DNA of 64,000 nucleotides from Palsa-504 sp963742795 (GCA_963742795.1 CAVUNL010000025.1:372001-436000), one strand, 5' to 3'. Counted from the stretch's first letter, positions 26,801 through 35,529 are shown. Translations and numbers: made by a program. Notes: a model not told the origin generated them from the letters alone.

Positions 26801-27790
26801 TTACCGGGAGACGGGCACCTCGTGCCACAGGCCGCCGTTGAGGTTGAGGTTGTTGCCCTTGGCCTGGCCGGGGGCGGTGTCGCCGATGTAGGTGTACAGC
26901 GGGTGCCCGTTGTAGGTGAGCTGGCGGGCGCCGCCGGTGCGGGTGATCGTGCCGACCGTGCCGGGCAGGCCCAGGCTGGCTGGGGCGGTGCCGGTTACGG
27001 GGGGCCAGTAGGCGGCGCAGCTGCCGTAGCATTTCGAGACGGCCGGGGTGTCGGGGGCGAACGAGTAGAGCGTGAAGCCCTGGGCGTTGGTCAGTACCGT
27101 CATCCCGCCGATCACCGTGGTCTTCAGGCCAGCGCCGGTGCTGGTGGCGGCTGGTGCGGGAGAACTGGCCCCGGCTTCTGCGACGGCGAGCAGCACCAGC
27201 CCGGCAACGGCCAGGGCCGCCGCGATCGTCGCTGCCGCCCGGGCGGCTGCCGGGGGGATCTGGGTGAGGAATCTGGACGTGGCCGCTGCCGCGCCCCCGG
27301 CCGGGGCCGGGGCTGGGGCAGTGGTGTCCGCCCGGGCGGGGGCAAGCGCGAGCGCGGCCAGGACCGCGAACGCGGCCACCTCGATCACGCCGGCCACGAT
27401 GCCCGCAGTGGTGCGGACCTCTTTGAATCCGAACAGCCCGATCCAGACCGTTAGCAGGTAGCCGCCGAGGGTGGCCAGCGCGAAGCCGGCTCCCGCCGCG
27501 GCCGCCAGCCGGCCCGCGATGACGTGCCGGCCGCCGATCACCAGCACGGCCAGCGCGAGGGCGAAGGCGGCGATCACCTGCAACAGGAACAGCCAGCCGA
27601 TGGTCGGGATGGTCCGGTAGCCGGTCAGGTACAGGTCCAGGTGGATCGCCCCGGTGGCGATCAGCAGGCCGGCGCCCGCGACCCGCAGCAGGAGTGCCGG
27701 CCAGCCGGGTCCCAGCGGTCCGGCGTGCCGCTGTCCGGCTCGCGCTGCGGTCATCGGTGCCTGCCTGGTCGTGGTTTCTCGCCGTGCCAT
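26801..27790 (-). CDS. Membrane protein with C-terminal secreted-repeat (COG4315-like) domain
   Basis: About 329 residues from ATG 27790. Four or five hydrophobic helices occupy the first ~190 residues (LLRVAGAGLLIATGAIHLDL; VIAAFALALAVLVIGG; AGIVAGVIEVAAFAVLAALA), then another helix, and an external C-terminal domain of the secreted-repeat type: GMTVLTNAQGFTLYSFAPDT, CYGSCAAYWPP, GHPLYTYIGDTAPGQAKGNN and GGLWHEV. This domain is common in actinobacterial lipoproteins of unknown function, sometimes near redox genes. The start is chosen from the domain layout; its ribosome site is weak. It lies 57 bases downstream of a secreted paralogue of the same domain. Confidence 0.75.
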   Translation of the reverse strand: MARRETTTRQAPMTAARAGQRHAGPLGPGWPALLLRVAGAGLLIATGAIHLDLYLTGYRTIPTIGWLFLLQVIAAFALALAVLVIGGRHVIAGRLAAAAGAGFALATLGGYLLTVWIGLFGFKEVRTTAGIVAGVIEVAAFAVLAALALAPARADTTAPAPAPAGGAAAATSRFLTQIPPAAARAAATIAAALAVAGLVLLAVAEAGASSPAPAATSTGAGLKTTVIGGMTVLTNAQGFTLYSFAPDTPAVSKCYGSCAAYWPPVTGTAPASLGLPGTVGTITRTGGARQLTYNGHPLYTYIGDTAPGQAKGNNLNLNGGLWHEVPVSR

Positions 27791-27846
27791 CGCGTCAGTC
27801 CGTTCTGTCGTGGTGCTGGTGTGCCTGGGCTGGGGTGCCGTCCGGG

Positions 27847-28419
27847 TCAGTACCCGACGCCGCCGGAGCCGGAGGAGGCACCGCCCGCAGGTGCTGCGGC
27901 GCCGGAGGTGGTGATTTCGTGCCACAGGCCGCCGAACGCGTTCAGGCCGTTGCCCTTGGCCTGCCCGGGAGCGGTGTCGCCGACAAAGGTGTACAGCGGG
28001 TGCCCGTCGAAGGTGGCCTGGGTCGAGCCGTCAGAGCCCTTGATCGTGCCGAACGTGCCCGTGACCCCGGCAGCGGTCACCGGTCCCTGCACCGGCGGCC
28101 AGCTCTGCGCGCACGTCGCGTTGCACTTGGACGTGGTGGACGTGTCGGGGGCGAACGAGTACAGCGTGAAACCCTTGCTGTTGGTCAGCACCGTCACGCC
28201 GGCGATCGTCGCGGTCTTCACCGTGTTCGCGGCCGCCGCAGCCGGACTGCTGCTGTTGGAGGACGAGGGGGCGGGGGAGGCTCCGGCCGAGCTGCACGCG
28301 ACCAGAGCGGCCGCGGCCGCGGCCGGCAGAGCCAGGAGTATCCGGAGGCGGGCTCGGCCGCCGCTGGTCCGTCGCGCGCTACCGCTGCTGACTCGGCCGG
28401 GAATCTTTCGTGCGATCAT
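27847..28419 (-). CDS. Secreted-repeat lipoprotein (COG4315-like)
   Basis: About 190 residues from ATG 28419 (GGACAGGAAG upstream). An N-terminal basic segment and hydrophobic core end in the lipobox ALVACSS, so the mature protein should be a lipid-anchored surface protein. A Ser/Ala-rich linker leads to a secreted-repeat domain with GVTVLTNSKGFTLYSFAPDT, CNATCAQSWPP, GHPLYTFVGDTAPGQAKGN and GGLWHEIT, and a Gly-rich tail. The paired cysteines in C-x3-C-x5-P are conserved in both paralogues, possibly a disulfide or metal site. First gene of a two-gene cluster with the membrane paralogue. Function unknown. Confidence 0.85.
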   Translation of the reverse strand: MIARKIPGRVSSGSARRTSGGRARLRILLALPAAAAAALVACSSAGASPAPSSSNSSSPAAAAANTVKTATIAGVTVLTNSKGFTLYSFAPDTSTTSKCNATCAQSWPPVQGPVTAAGVTGTFGTIKGSDGSTQATFDGHPLYTFVGDTAPGQAKGNGLNAFGGLWHEITTSGAAAPAGGASSGSGGVGY

Positions 28420-28709
28420 GACTTCCTGTCCCTTGTATATGTTCTTTCTTCTCTTCGTTTCTCCTGGGCAATTGGCGCCAAAGACGAACACGCAAGCTTT
28501 GCTGATACCCAGGAACACGGCCGCGGATTATCGTCCGTTCGATGTCTAGCGCGGCGACATATGGATATTTGAGGTATGACATCCACGCTAGGTTCGGTGC
28601 GCACCGGCGCGCATCCGCCAGGGTCGATAGTCGTGACCCGATGGTGGATAGCGTCTTGATAGCCGGCCACGCCGGGTCTGCCGTCGCGGTGCGCGGCTCG
28701 GCCCGGGAG

Positions 28710-31445
28710 TCAGCCCTGCGGCGTGACCGGTGGCGCTGCGCGTGACCGGGCGGGAAGCGCGGGAGCGAGCTGGCTGCGGGAGCTGACGCCGAGCTTGGTG
28801 AAGACCTTGCGCAGGTGGTAGGCGACGGTGGCGGGGCTGATGAATAGCTGCGCGGCGATCTCCGGGTTGGAGGCGCCGTCGCCGGCCAGGCGGGCGATCA
28901 GCGCTTCTTGCGCGGTAAGGGTGTCTGGCGTCTGGACGGCGCGTTCGCGGGCCTGGCCGCCGCTGGCCCGCAGCTCGATGCGCGCCCGTTCGGCAAACGC
29001 CGCGGCGCCGATCGAGTCGAAGATCTCGTGCGCGGTGGTGAGCTGATCGCGGGCGTCGCGCCTGCGCCGCTGGCGGCGCAGCCACTCGCCGTAGACCAGA
29101 TGGGCGCGGGCCAGGTCGACCCGCAGGCGGGTACGGCCGAAGCGGTCGATGGCCTCGCGGTACAGGTTCTCGGCGGCCTCGCCGTCGCTGACCAGCGCCC
29201 GCGAACGGGCCTCGGCCCCCAGCGCCCAGTCGGTCCCGCAGAAGCGGGTCATGCCGGAGAGCCGCTGGAGGGCGCCGGCCGCGCGCCCGGGTACCGCGCT
29301 GCGCACCGCCGCCTCCACCAGCTCGACGAGCGCCCAGCTGGCGAACTGCACCGCAGGGGAGTCATCGCTCGCCCGCTGCGCCGCGGCCAGCGCCTCCTCA
29401 TACCGGCCCAGGCTGTTGTACAGCACCGCGGCCGCCCACCCGATGTAGCTGAGCGCTCGGCCCTCACCTCGGCGCTCCGCGTCGTCGGTGGCGGTCTGGA
29501 TCAGATGAACAGCCTGTGCTTCCCGGCCGCGGAACGCAGCAAGGCCCACGGCGCCGTACGGCGCGATGCTGCTCCCGGTCGCCTCGGTTACCGACTCGGC
29601 CTGCGTCACCATCGAGGCGGCCGGGGCGAACTCCCCGGCGTACAGGTGCGCTGTGGAGCGCATGTTAAAAGCGATCGGGAGCATGATGAGCGCACCAGCG
29701 TCACGGGCGAGCGTGACCTGGCGGTCGGACAGCACGTCAAAGCTGTCGTAGTCCCACATAATCAGCGCGGCGCGGCAGGCCAGCCAGAGCCAGCGCAGCC
29801 CCTCTTCCCTGGAGACATCCGTCCCGCGGAAGGCGCTCACCGCCTCGCGGAGCACCGGCCCCCCCGCCGGGTAGCCCTCGCAGATCACCAGGGACAGGCC
29901 ATCCAGAAGCAGATCAGGCCCGCGCGTCGGGCCCGGCGGCGGCGGCGCCATCCGCGCCGCCTCGGCGACCTCGCGCATCCCGCCACCCAGAGCCAGACGG
30001 CCGGCGAAGGTCGCGGCCGCCAGCGCGTCCAGGTACGTCTCGCGCGCCAGCCACGAGTCGAGCGGCTCGAACTGCCGGGCCGCCTTGAGCAGCAGCGGGG
30101 GTGCGTCGCTGCCGCGGCTGGAGGAGAACGCGATCTGGCCGCGCAGCCGGTCCGCCCGGGCCCGCCGGAGCTGATCCGGCGGCCCGGCCTCCGCGGTGCC
30201 CAGCAGTCCCAGGGCCGCATCGAACGCGCCGGCCTGGTATTTGGCCTCCGCCGCGGCCAGCGCCCGCTCCGCCCGGCGCGCCGGGTCCAGGGTCAGCGCG
30301 GCCGCGCGCTCCAGGAACGCGGCCGCCGCGGCCAGCCCGCCGCGCGCCTGGGCCCGGCCCGCCGACCGCTCCAGCTCCGCCGCGACGTCTTCATCAGGGC
30401 CCAGCGTGGCCTGCGCGCGGTGCCAGGCACAGCGATCGGGGTCGGCCTGCGGATCGGTCGCGCCGGCCAGCGCCCGGTGCGCGGCCCGCCGGTCGGCCGG
30501 GGGCGCGGCCCGGTACACCGCCGACCGCACCAGCGGATGCCGGAACACCACCCGCTCCCCGATCGTCAGCAGCCCGGCGTCCGCCGCCGGCGCCAGCGCC
30601 TCGGCGCCGATCCCGAGCCGCTCCGCCGCCCGCCACACCAGCGCCGGCTCCCCGGCCGGCTCCGCCGCCGCGACCAGCATCAGTAGCTGGGTCGCGGCCG
30701 GCAGAACCTCCAGCCGCCGCCGGAAACTCTCCTCAATCCGTCCCGACAACCCCGGCACACCGGGCACGCCGGGCACACCTCGCGGCAGCTCGAGCAACGC
30801 CAGCGGATTGCCCCGGGTCTCGGCCACGATGCGGTCCCGCACCCGCTCATCCAACGGCCCCCCGATCACTGAGCCGAGCAGCTCCCGCGCATCACCTTCA
30901 CCCAGACCCCCGACCGCCAGGTCCGGCAGCCCCCGCAACTCCTCACCCGGCTCACGCGCGGCGAACAGCAGCGCGATCCGCTCGGCCAGCAGCCGCCGCG
31001 CCACAAACGCCAGCACCTGCGCCGACGCTCGGTCCAGCCACTGCGCATCATCGACCACGCACAACAGGGGCTGCTGCTCGGCCGCCTCCGACAGCAGGCT
31101 CAGCACCGCCAGCCCGACCAGGAACCGGTCCGGCGCCGCCCCCGTGTCCAGGCCGAACGCCACACCCAGCGCGGCACGCTGCGGATCGGGCAGGCCCCCC
31201 AGCTGGCCCAGCATCGGGGCGCACACCTGCTGCAGCGCCGCGAACGCCAGCTCCATCTCCGACTCGACCCCGGCTACCCGCACCACCCGCAGCCCCGCCG
31301 CCGACTCGACCGCGTACTCCAGCAGCGCGGTCTTGCCGACCCCCGGTTCCCCGTGCATGACCAGTACACCGCTGCGCCCCGCCCGCGCCGCGTCGAGCAG
31401 CTGGCTGAGCGCCGCGCGTTCCGGGAGACGATCTAGCAGCATCAC
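28710..31445 (-). CDS. LuxR-family regulator with AAA ATPase domain (LAL type)
   Basis: 911 residues. An N-terminal AAA/STAND ATPase has Walker A GEPGVGKTA (residues ~32-40) and Walker B LLCVVDDAQWLD. A long helical TPR-like region follows, and a C-terminal LuxR HTH (TAQEALIARLAGDGASNPEI, AAQLFISPATVAYHLRKVFT). LAL proteins are large ATP-dependent activators, often of antibiotic or sugar genes. No cluster-specific target is evident; neighbouring genes are the secreted-repeat proteins downstream and the FHA pair upstream on the same strand. The region between its stop and the lipoprotein gene (28420-28709) holds no gene. Confidence 0.9.
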   Translation of the reverse strand: MMLLDRLPERAALSQLLDAARAGRSGVLVMHGEPGVGKTALLEYAVESAAGLRVVRVAGVESEMELAFAALQQVCAPMLGQLGGLPDPQRAALGVAFGLDTGAAPDRFLVGLAVLSLLSEAAEQQPLLCVVDDAQWLDRASAQVLAFVARRLLAERIALLFAAREPGEELRGLPDLAVGGLGEGDARELLGSVIGGPLDERVRDRIVAETRGNPLALLELPRGVPGVPGVPGLSGRIEESFRRRLEVLPAATQLLMLVAAAEPAGEPALVWRAAERLGIGAEALAPAADAGLLTIGERVVFRHPLVRSAVYRAAPPADRRAAHRALAGATDPQADPDRCAWHRAQATLGPDEDVAAELERSAGRAQARGGLAAAAAFLERAAALTLDPARRAERALAAAEAKYQAGAFDAALGLLGTAEAGPPDQLRRARADRLRGQIAFSSSRGSDAPPLLLKAARQFEPLDSWLARETYLDALAAATFAGRLALGGGMREVAEAARMAPPPPGPTRGPDLLLDGLSLVICEGYPAGGPVLREAVSAFRGTDVSREEGLRWLWLACRAALIMWDYDSFDVLSDRQVTLARDAGALIMLPIAFNMRSTAHLYAGEFAPAASMVTQAESVTEATGSSIAPYGAVGLAAFRGREAQAVHLIQTATDDAERRGEGRALSYIGWAAAVLYNSLGRYEEALAAAQRASDDSPAVQFASWALVELVEAAVRSAVPGRAAGALQRLSGMTRFCGTDWALGAEARSRALVSDGEAAENLYREAIDRFGRTRLRVDLARAHLVYGEWLRRQRRRRDARDQLTTAHEIFDSIGAAAFAERARIELRASGGQARERAVQTPDTLTAQEALIARLAGDGASNPEIAAQLFISPATVAYHLRKVFTKLGVSSRSQLAPALPARSRAAPPVTPQG

Positions 31446-31702
31446 ACAGCCTCACGTGGAACCGCCGGCACGGAAAAGCCACGCTACAGGCCGCCTGCGC
31501 GGGGCGCTAGCACCGGCCGCCGGACCCGCGAGTGACTGGCAGCAATGGATCTGCTGGTCCGAGGGGCGGCCAGCGAGCCGGCTCTAGCCTGACGGGGGAT
31601 CCGCCGAAGGGGCGCCGAGCACCGCAGGACATAGACGAGCTTGACCCGCAGGGCGCGCCCGTGTTCTGGCCGTGGCCGCGTCAGTCCAGCGGCGATCCGG
31701 GT

Positions 31703-32596
31703 CTACGTGTCCTTCGGGCGATACTGAAGGCGCTGTCGCGCCATTTCACAGACGCCACTGCGTTCGTTTTCCGCTGCGGCCTGCCTGGCATCATCGAGAT
31801 CGGCTGGCGTCAGCAGCCCGTTGGCCAGCAGGAAGTCGGCGAGATCACGAGCGTGACCTCGTTCCTTCCAGATGAAGCCTTGAAGCAGCTTCTTATAGTC
31901 GGATACTGCGCCCTCTCCGCTCAGGTCCAGGGCGATGACCACATTCATCATCGGCACCGTCTGCGGGGCGGCCAGGCCGAGGATGAACTCCTGGTAGTAG
32001 TAAGCCATGGCCAGGCGCGCGGTCGCGTTGCGCTCGAAGTAACCGCGCACCCGGGCGACCGCGTTCTCCCCGGGCTCGCTGATGCGCCGTACGATCGTCC
32101 CGGCTTGGGTGGTCGGGCTCCTGTCACCGTCCGGGACGGCCGGGTCGGCGAGGGTCTGCGCCGAGGTGTCGAGCCGCAGTCGGAGCACCCAGGCGCCGAC
32201 GCTGACCAGCCACGAGCCCTCCGCGAGGGTTACCGGCAGTGCCTCGTAGCGCGCCGGGGCGACCGGCAGGACGTGGCGTGCCGTCCGCCGCACGGCTTCG
32301 GCGCGCACCGGTGTTTCTGGTGATTGCGGCGCTAGGTAAACCCGGTAGGTCGTGTCTCGGCTGAACAGTTCCCAGTGGCGGTGGACGTAGCGGAGACCCG
32401 CGCAACGCGGGGCACGGTGCAGGGTGAGATCCTCGTCGCCGCTGAGCAGACGCCGGTCCAGCCAGGTGATCTCATCAGGCCGACAGCTCACCCACTCGCC
32501 GAGCGCCGCTGACCACAGGAAAAGCCGACCCGTCGCCACTGCGCCGCCACTCCCGAACGACGGCCCGCCCCTGGCGCGGCCGTCCAGTCTTGCCAT
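31703..32596 (-). CDS. Unknown protein paired with an FHA protein
   Basis: 297 residues, not recognised. No signal peptide or membrane segment. The N-terminal third has a beta-rich look (GRLFLWSAALGEWVSCRPDE, RYVHRHWELFSRDTTYRVYL), the middle has a strand-rich part (LPVTLAEGSWLVSVGAWVLR), and the C-terminal 120 residues are helical (VRGYFERNATARLAMAYYYQ; DLADFLLANGLLTPADLDDA). It starts 33 bases after the FHA gene stop, so the two are probably co-transcribed. An FHA domain binds phosphothreonine, so this protein may be a partner or substrate in a kinase pathway, but that is only inference from position. Confidence 0.7.
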   Translation of the reverse strand: MARLDGRARGGPSFGSGGAVATGRLFLWSAALGEWVSCRPDEITWLDRRLLSGDEDLTLHRAPRCAGLRYVHRHWELFSRDTTYRVYLAPQSPETPVRAEAVRRTARHVLPVAPARYEALPVTLAEGSWLVSVGAWVLRLRLDTSAQTLADPAVPDGDRSPTTQAGTIVRRISEPGENAVARVRGYFERNATARLAMAYYYQEFILGLAAPQTVPMMNVVIALDLSGEGAVSDYKKLLQGFIWKERGHARDLADFLLANGLLTPADLDDARQAAAENERSGVCEMARQRLQYRPKDT

Positions 32597-32629
32597 GTCT
32601 GGAATGACAATTGTCGCATTCCCGCGGCA

Positions 32630-33631
32630 TCAGCCGATCCGGACGCGGGACAGCAGCGCGTCTGGGCTCGCCCCCCAGCGGATCGTATCGCCGTCGCTAA
32701 GCGGTTGCTCCCCCGCGACCGGGGCCCCGTTGAGAGTGAGCCCGTTCCTGCCCTGGTTCGTGACCCACCAACGACCGTCGGAGAACGTGAACGTCGCGTG
32801 CTCCCTTGACACCGTAAGCACGTCAGGGAGCACCAGTTCGACGGACCCGCGCCCGGCGCGAGCGCCGGAAACCCGGGTTTCCGCGACCGAGGAGCCGGTG
32901 ACCAACTGCAGGACCGGGATGAGCGCGGGGCTCGGTTCCATGATCGTGACCACGCCTCCGCCGACCGTCAGGTCGGGGTCCGGTTGTCTGCCAGACTCGG
33001 CGTAGCCGTCCTGCGGGGCGGAGTAGGCCCACTCGGGCGCGGCGTTCGCGTAACGGTCAGGCTGGGCGTCGATGCTCACGGGATCTCCCTGCCGCAGGCG
33101 GTAGCGGCCCGGCGCGACGGATCCGGCAGCGATGACGTATACCTCGGCCCGGCCAGGCCCGGCCAGGCGGGCCCCGTACGCGGATACCTGCTCCTGGTAG
33201 ACCTCGGTCATGCTCGCGCTGATCACGCCGGGCTCCATCCGCTCACACAGGAAGTCGAGATCATCGGGGTTCAGCTGCAGCTCAACGAGGTTCGGCGCGA
33301 TCAGGGCCCCGCTGGGCGTGACCACGAACACGTCAGCCAGATGCCGCATGACGACCTTCAGCACATCCTGTCCGTCGCGCCACGGCCGGGACGCAATCCG
33401 CCGTATCCACGGATGGTCCCTGGTGATGCCCAGGGCGCGCAGACCGCCCACGCCAGCGGCCGTGAGGGCCGCGATCAGCATGAGCACCACCGTGGCGGAG
33501 ACAGCGGAACCCGTCACGACCTCCAGGACCACCCAGCACGCCGCGACGCCGCCCGCGACCATCCAGCGCTGCCGGCTCCGCCGCCGCAGCGGAGCGCGCG
33601 CCGGCCGGCGCGCTTCCCTGCCTCCCGTCAT
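32630..33631 (-). CDS. Membrane-anchored FHA-domain protein
   Basis: 333 residues. Two hydrophobic segments at about 24-65 (MVAGGVAACWVVLEVVTGSA; VVLMLIAALTAAGVGG) suggest a membrane hairpin. A central region like the DUF3662/FhaA N-terminal domain (LVELQLNPDDLDFLCERMEP, QEQVSAYGARLAGPGRAEVY) leads through a linker to a C-terminal FHA domain: LTVSREHATFTFSDGRWWVT and GRNGLTLNGAPV, with the SRxH and NG motifs needed to bind phosphothreonine. Predicted to recruit Ser/Thr-kinase targets to the membrane. A 32-bp perfect palindrome lies 90 bases upstream of the ATG; its core is shared with the region upstream of the LCP gene. Confidence 0.85.
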   Translation of the reverse strand: MTGGREARRPARAPLRRRSRQRWMVAGGVAACWVVLEVVTGSAVSATVVLMLIAALTAAGVGGLRALGITRDHPWIRRIASRPWRDGQDVLKVVMRHLADVFVVTPSGALIAPNLVELQLNPDDLDFLCERMEPGVISASMTEVYQEQVSAYGARLAGPGRAEVYVIAAGSVAPGRYRLRQGDPVSIDAQPDRYANAAPEWAYSAPQDGYAESGRQPDPDLTVGGGVVTIMEPSPALIPVLQLVTGSSVAETRVSGARAGRGSVELVLPDVLTVSREHATFTFSDGRWWVTNQGRNGLTLNGAPVAGEQPLSDGDTIRWGASPDALLSRVRIG

Positions 33632-33720
33632 CCATCACCATCCTTTGTTCTTACGTGGCCTGATCAGGCAGGCCTCGAGACCGAGGATGCGGGCCGGGGA
33701 AGCCGTCAGTCAACACATCG

Positions 33721-33752
33721 CGTGCATCTTCCAGATATCTGGAAGATGCACG
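33721..33752. promoter_or_regulatory. 32-bp perfect palindrome, putative operator
   Basis: CGTGCATCTTCCAGAT followed immediately by its exact reverse complement. It contains CTTCCAG-ATAT-CTGGAAG. The same dyad with a different 4-base centre occurs 70 bases upstream of the LCP gene at 49729-49746. It sits between the FHA gene (minus strand) and a small membrane protein gene (plus strand), so it could control either. Confidence 0.8.
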
Positions 33753-33886
33753 GTATTCACGCGCGCTGGACCTGATATCGCCACGTACGGGTATGCTTCC
33801 CCCGAGATTCCGGGAAAGGTAAGGCCGGCATCGCGATTGGCTATCTGTCTGTTCATATTTACGCAGATTATGCTGAGGAGGTCCAG

Positions 33887-34081
33887 ATGCACCTCGGATC
33901 GGCGATCCTCGTCATCTGGCTGGTCATCGGTGGTTTCGCCGCCGGGCAGCGTGGCGATTACAAAGGATCCGTCAACTGCAGCCGGGCAGCTACGGCTGCG
34001 ATGACGATCCTGGCCGGCCCCCTCAATTACACGGGAGTGAACCCGCACATCAACTGCACCGTGCGGCATCCCAGTAATTAG
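33887..34081 (+). CDS. 64-aa conserved small membrane protein
   Basis: An N-terminal membrane helix (HLGSAILVIWLVIGGFAAGQ) is followed by RGDYKG, a second weak hydrophobic segment (TAAMTILAGPLNYTGVNP) and a Cys-containing tail (HINC). The combination QRG-Y-KG plus AGPLNY-GVNP recalls a family of tiny membrane proteins found in actinobacteria, usually of unknown function. The ATG is preceded by GAGGAGGTCCAG, a strong ribosome site. It is divergent from the FHA gene across the palindromic operator candidate. Confidence 0.6.
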   Translation: MHLGSAILVIWLVIGGFAAGQRGDYKGSVNCSRAATAAMTILAGPLNYTGVNPHINCTVRHPSN

Positions 34082-34200
34082 CTATACAGCTGACGGGTTA
34101 TGCGCTGAACCTTTCACCGCCGTGAGTTACCGAGCCGCGATCGGGACCTATTTGGCTGACGCATCGTTATCTCTCCTTCTTGGTGCCGGTCCCCCGCGAT

Positions 34201-34377
34201 TTAGAGGAATTTGAGGCCCAGCAGCCGCTCGCTCAAGGTCCACAACTGCTCAGCGCCCTTCGGGTCCACGGCGTAGGGCATGACGCCGCGCAGGTGCGCC
34301 CCGTCGGCCATGGACGTCTCGCCGATCCGGTCTAGGGCCGGCGCATTCCCGTTGCCGCGCCCAAGATAGCCGCGTGC
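34201..34377 (-). pseudogene. SDR oxidoreductase C-terminal remnant
   Basis: An open frame of 58 codons without a start. Its end, GVMPYAVDPKGAEQLWTLSE followed by RLLGLKF, is typical of the C-terminus of retinol-dehydrogenase-like short-chain dehydrogenases. The Rossmann fold and YxxxK part are missing. Sequence upstream (34378 on) is unrelated and is closed by a stop. Confidence 0.55.
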
Positions 34378-34461
34378 TCAAGCACGCCGGAGGCCGACGC
34401 CGCGGGCCTGACAGGTGACGCAGGCTCGGCTGGTGCTACCCGGCCCGGCATTGATGCCTCC

Positions 34462-34746
34462 TTACCATGATTGCGATGAGGGCTCGCCGAGGCCACCAGG
34501 CCACGCGCGAATCAGGTGACCAGCCGCAACGATCGAGTCACGGTATTGCCTGTGGTGGTGCTGGCACAAAAAGAGCGAGCCCGCGTTAGTGACCACCTGT
34601 ACCTGTGCCTCGGCCACGTGGCATCTGTCGCAGGGGACGCGGACGCCCATGCTCACGAAGAGGTCGTCTGCCTCCCGCACCGTCTCGGGGATGCGCTCAG
34701 ACCGGGTCAGGTCGTGGCGGAAAATTCCCATGGCCAGTCCTTTCAA
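34462..34746 (-). CDS. DUF7455-like small zinc-binding protein
   Basis: 94 residues. The core PCDRCHVAEAQVQVVTNAGS and LFLCQHHHRQYRDSI has the CxxC...CxxH arrangement of a small zinc ribbon found across actinobacteria next to sigma factors or HrdB-type genes. The C-terminal tail looks extended and low in similarity. It is divergent from the ECF sigma gene, and the shared intergenic region contains several copies of a repeated motif. A role as a transcription accessory factor is inference only. Confidence 0.6.
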   Translation of the reverse strand: MKGLAMGIFRHDLTRSERIPETVREADDLFVSMGVRVPCDRCHVAEAQVQVVTNAGSLFLCQHHHRQYRDSIVAAGHLIRAWPGGLGEPSSQSW

Positions 34747-34800
34747 GGCTGAAGTCAGATTCGTTCCTGACTACAGCTGGCCACAGCGGCAGCGACTACG

Positions 34801-34906
34801 CCTCAGTAGTGGCTACGTAATTCCGGATCCCTGATTACTACCAGGTCGGGCGCGGCGGCCTGGCCCCGTAGCCCGGCTCCGGAAATCGGTAGTGATTACT
34901 GAGGAC
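34801..34906. promoter_or_regulatory. Cluster of related sites upstream of the ECF sigma gene
   Basis: Contains GTAGTGATTACTGAGGAC (34889-34906), a related site in reverse orientation at 34831-34842 (CTGATTACTACC), and a reverse half-site CCTCAGTAGT at 34801-34810. The first is 17/18 identical to 38217-38234, upstream of the malic-enzyme-like gene. Probable binding sites for one regulator, perhaps the LuxR protein encoded between them. Confidence 0.6.
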
Positions 34907-34958
34907 TGACCGCGTTGCGCCGTGGCTGACTGTTCCTGCACGAAGGAGAACGATCACC

Positions 34959-35528
34959 ATGGCTCGAACATCCAGCATCGGCGTCCCGGCCGTCGCCGCG
35001 GCCAGACGCGCCGCCTCGCCAAGCGACGCGGAGGCGCTGTTTCGCGGCCTGTACGCCGAGTACGGCCCGGCGTTGCTGCGACTGACCACCGCACTCACCG
35101 GCGGTGACCGCGGCCGCGCCGAGGACCTCGTTCAGGAAACCATGCTGCGGGCGTGGACCCACCGCCACCACTCCGACTTCCAGTACCGCTCACCGCGGGC
35201 CTGGCTGATGACGACCGCCCGGCGGCTGGCCATCGACGCGCACCGGGCCCGGCGCGCCCGGCCCCAGGAGATCGAGCTCACCGAGGACTTTGAGTTCACC
35301 GGCGGCCAGCGCGCCGACGCCAGCGTCGATGAAGCCGGCGTCCGCGCCGCCCTCGTCGCGCTGCCATCTTCCCAGCGCCAGGTACTGGCTGAACTCTATT
35401 ACCGCGACCAGTCGGTGGCCGAAACGGCGCGGCTACTGCAGATCCCGCCGGGCACGGTCAGATCACGGACCTTCTACGGGGTACGCGCGCTGCGCCGCGC
35501 TCTGGCGGCCGACGCCGCGGCGGCCTAG
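34959..35528 (+). CDS. ECF-family RNA polymerase sigma factor
   Basis: 189 residues with region 2 (FRGLYAEYGPALLRLTTALT, AEDLVQETMLRAWTH, SPRAWLMTTARRLAIDAHR) and region 4 (LPSSQRQVLAELYYRDQSVA, ETARLLQIPPGTVRSRTFYG). No anti-sigma gene follows; downstream is the convergent LuxR regulator, whose stop lies one base away. Control is therefore likely transcriptional, through the motif cluster upstream. The region 4 linker SYRDQSVAETARLL-type sequence resembles SigL/SigK-like groups. The ATG has GAAGGAGA upstream. Confidence 0.9.
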   Translation: MARTSSIGVPAVAAARRAASPSDAEALFRGLYAEYGPALLRLTTALTGGDRGRAEDLVQETMLRAWTHRHHSDFQYRSPRAWLMTTARRLAIDAHRARRARPQEIELTEDFEFTGGQRADASVDEAGVRAALVALPSSQRQVLAELYYRDQSVAETARLLQIPPGTVRSRTFYGVRALRRALAADAAAA

Positions 35529-35529
35529 G

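Noticed and set aside
28908..30686. 592-codon plus-strand frame opposite the first LuxR gene
   Set aside because: Arg/Gly/Pro-rich shadow of a gene with clear Walker and HTH motifs.
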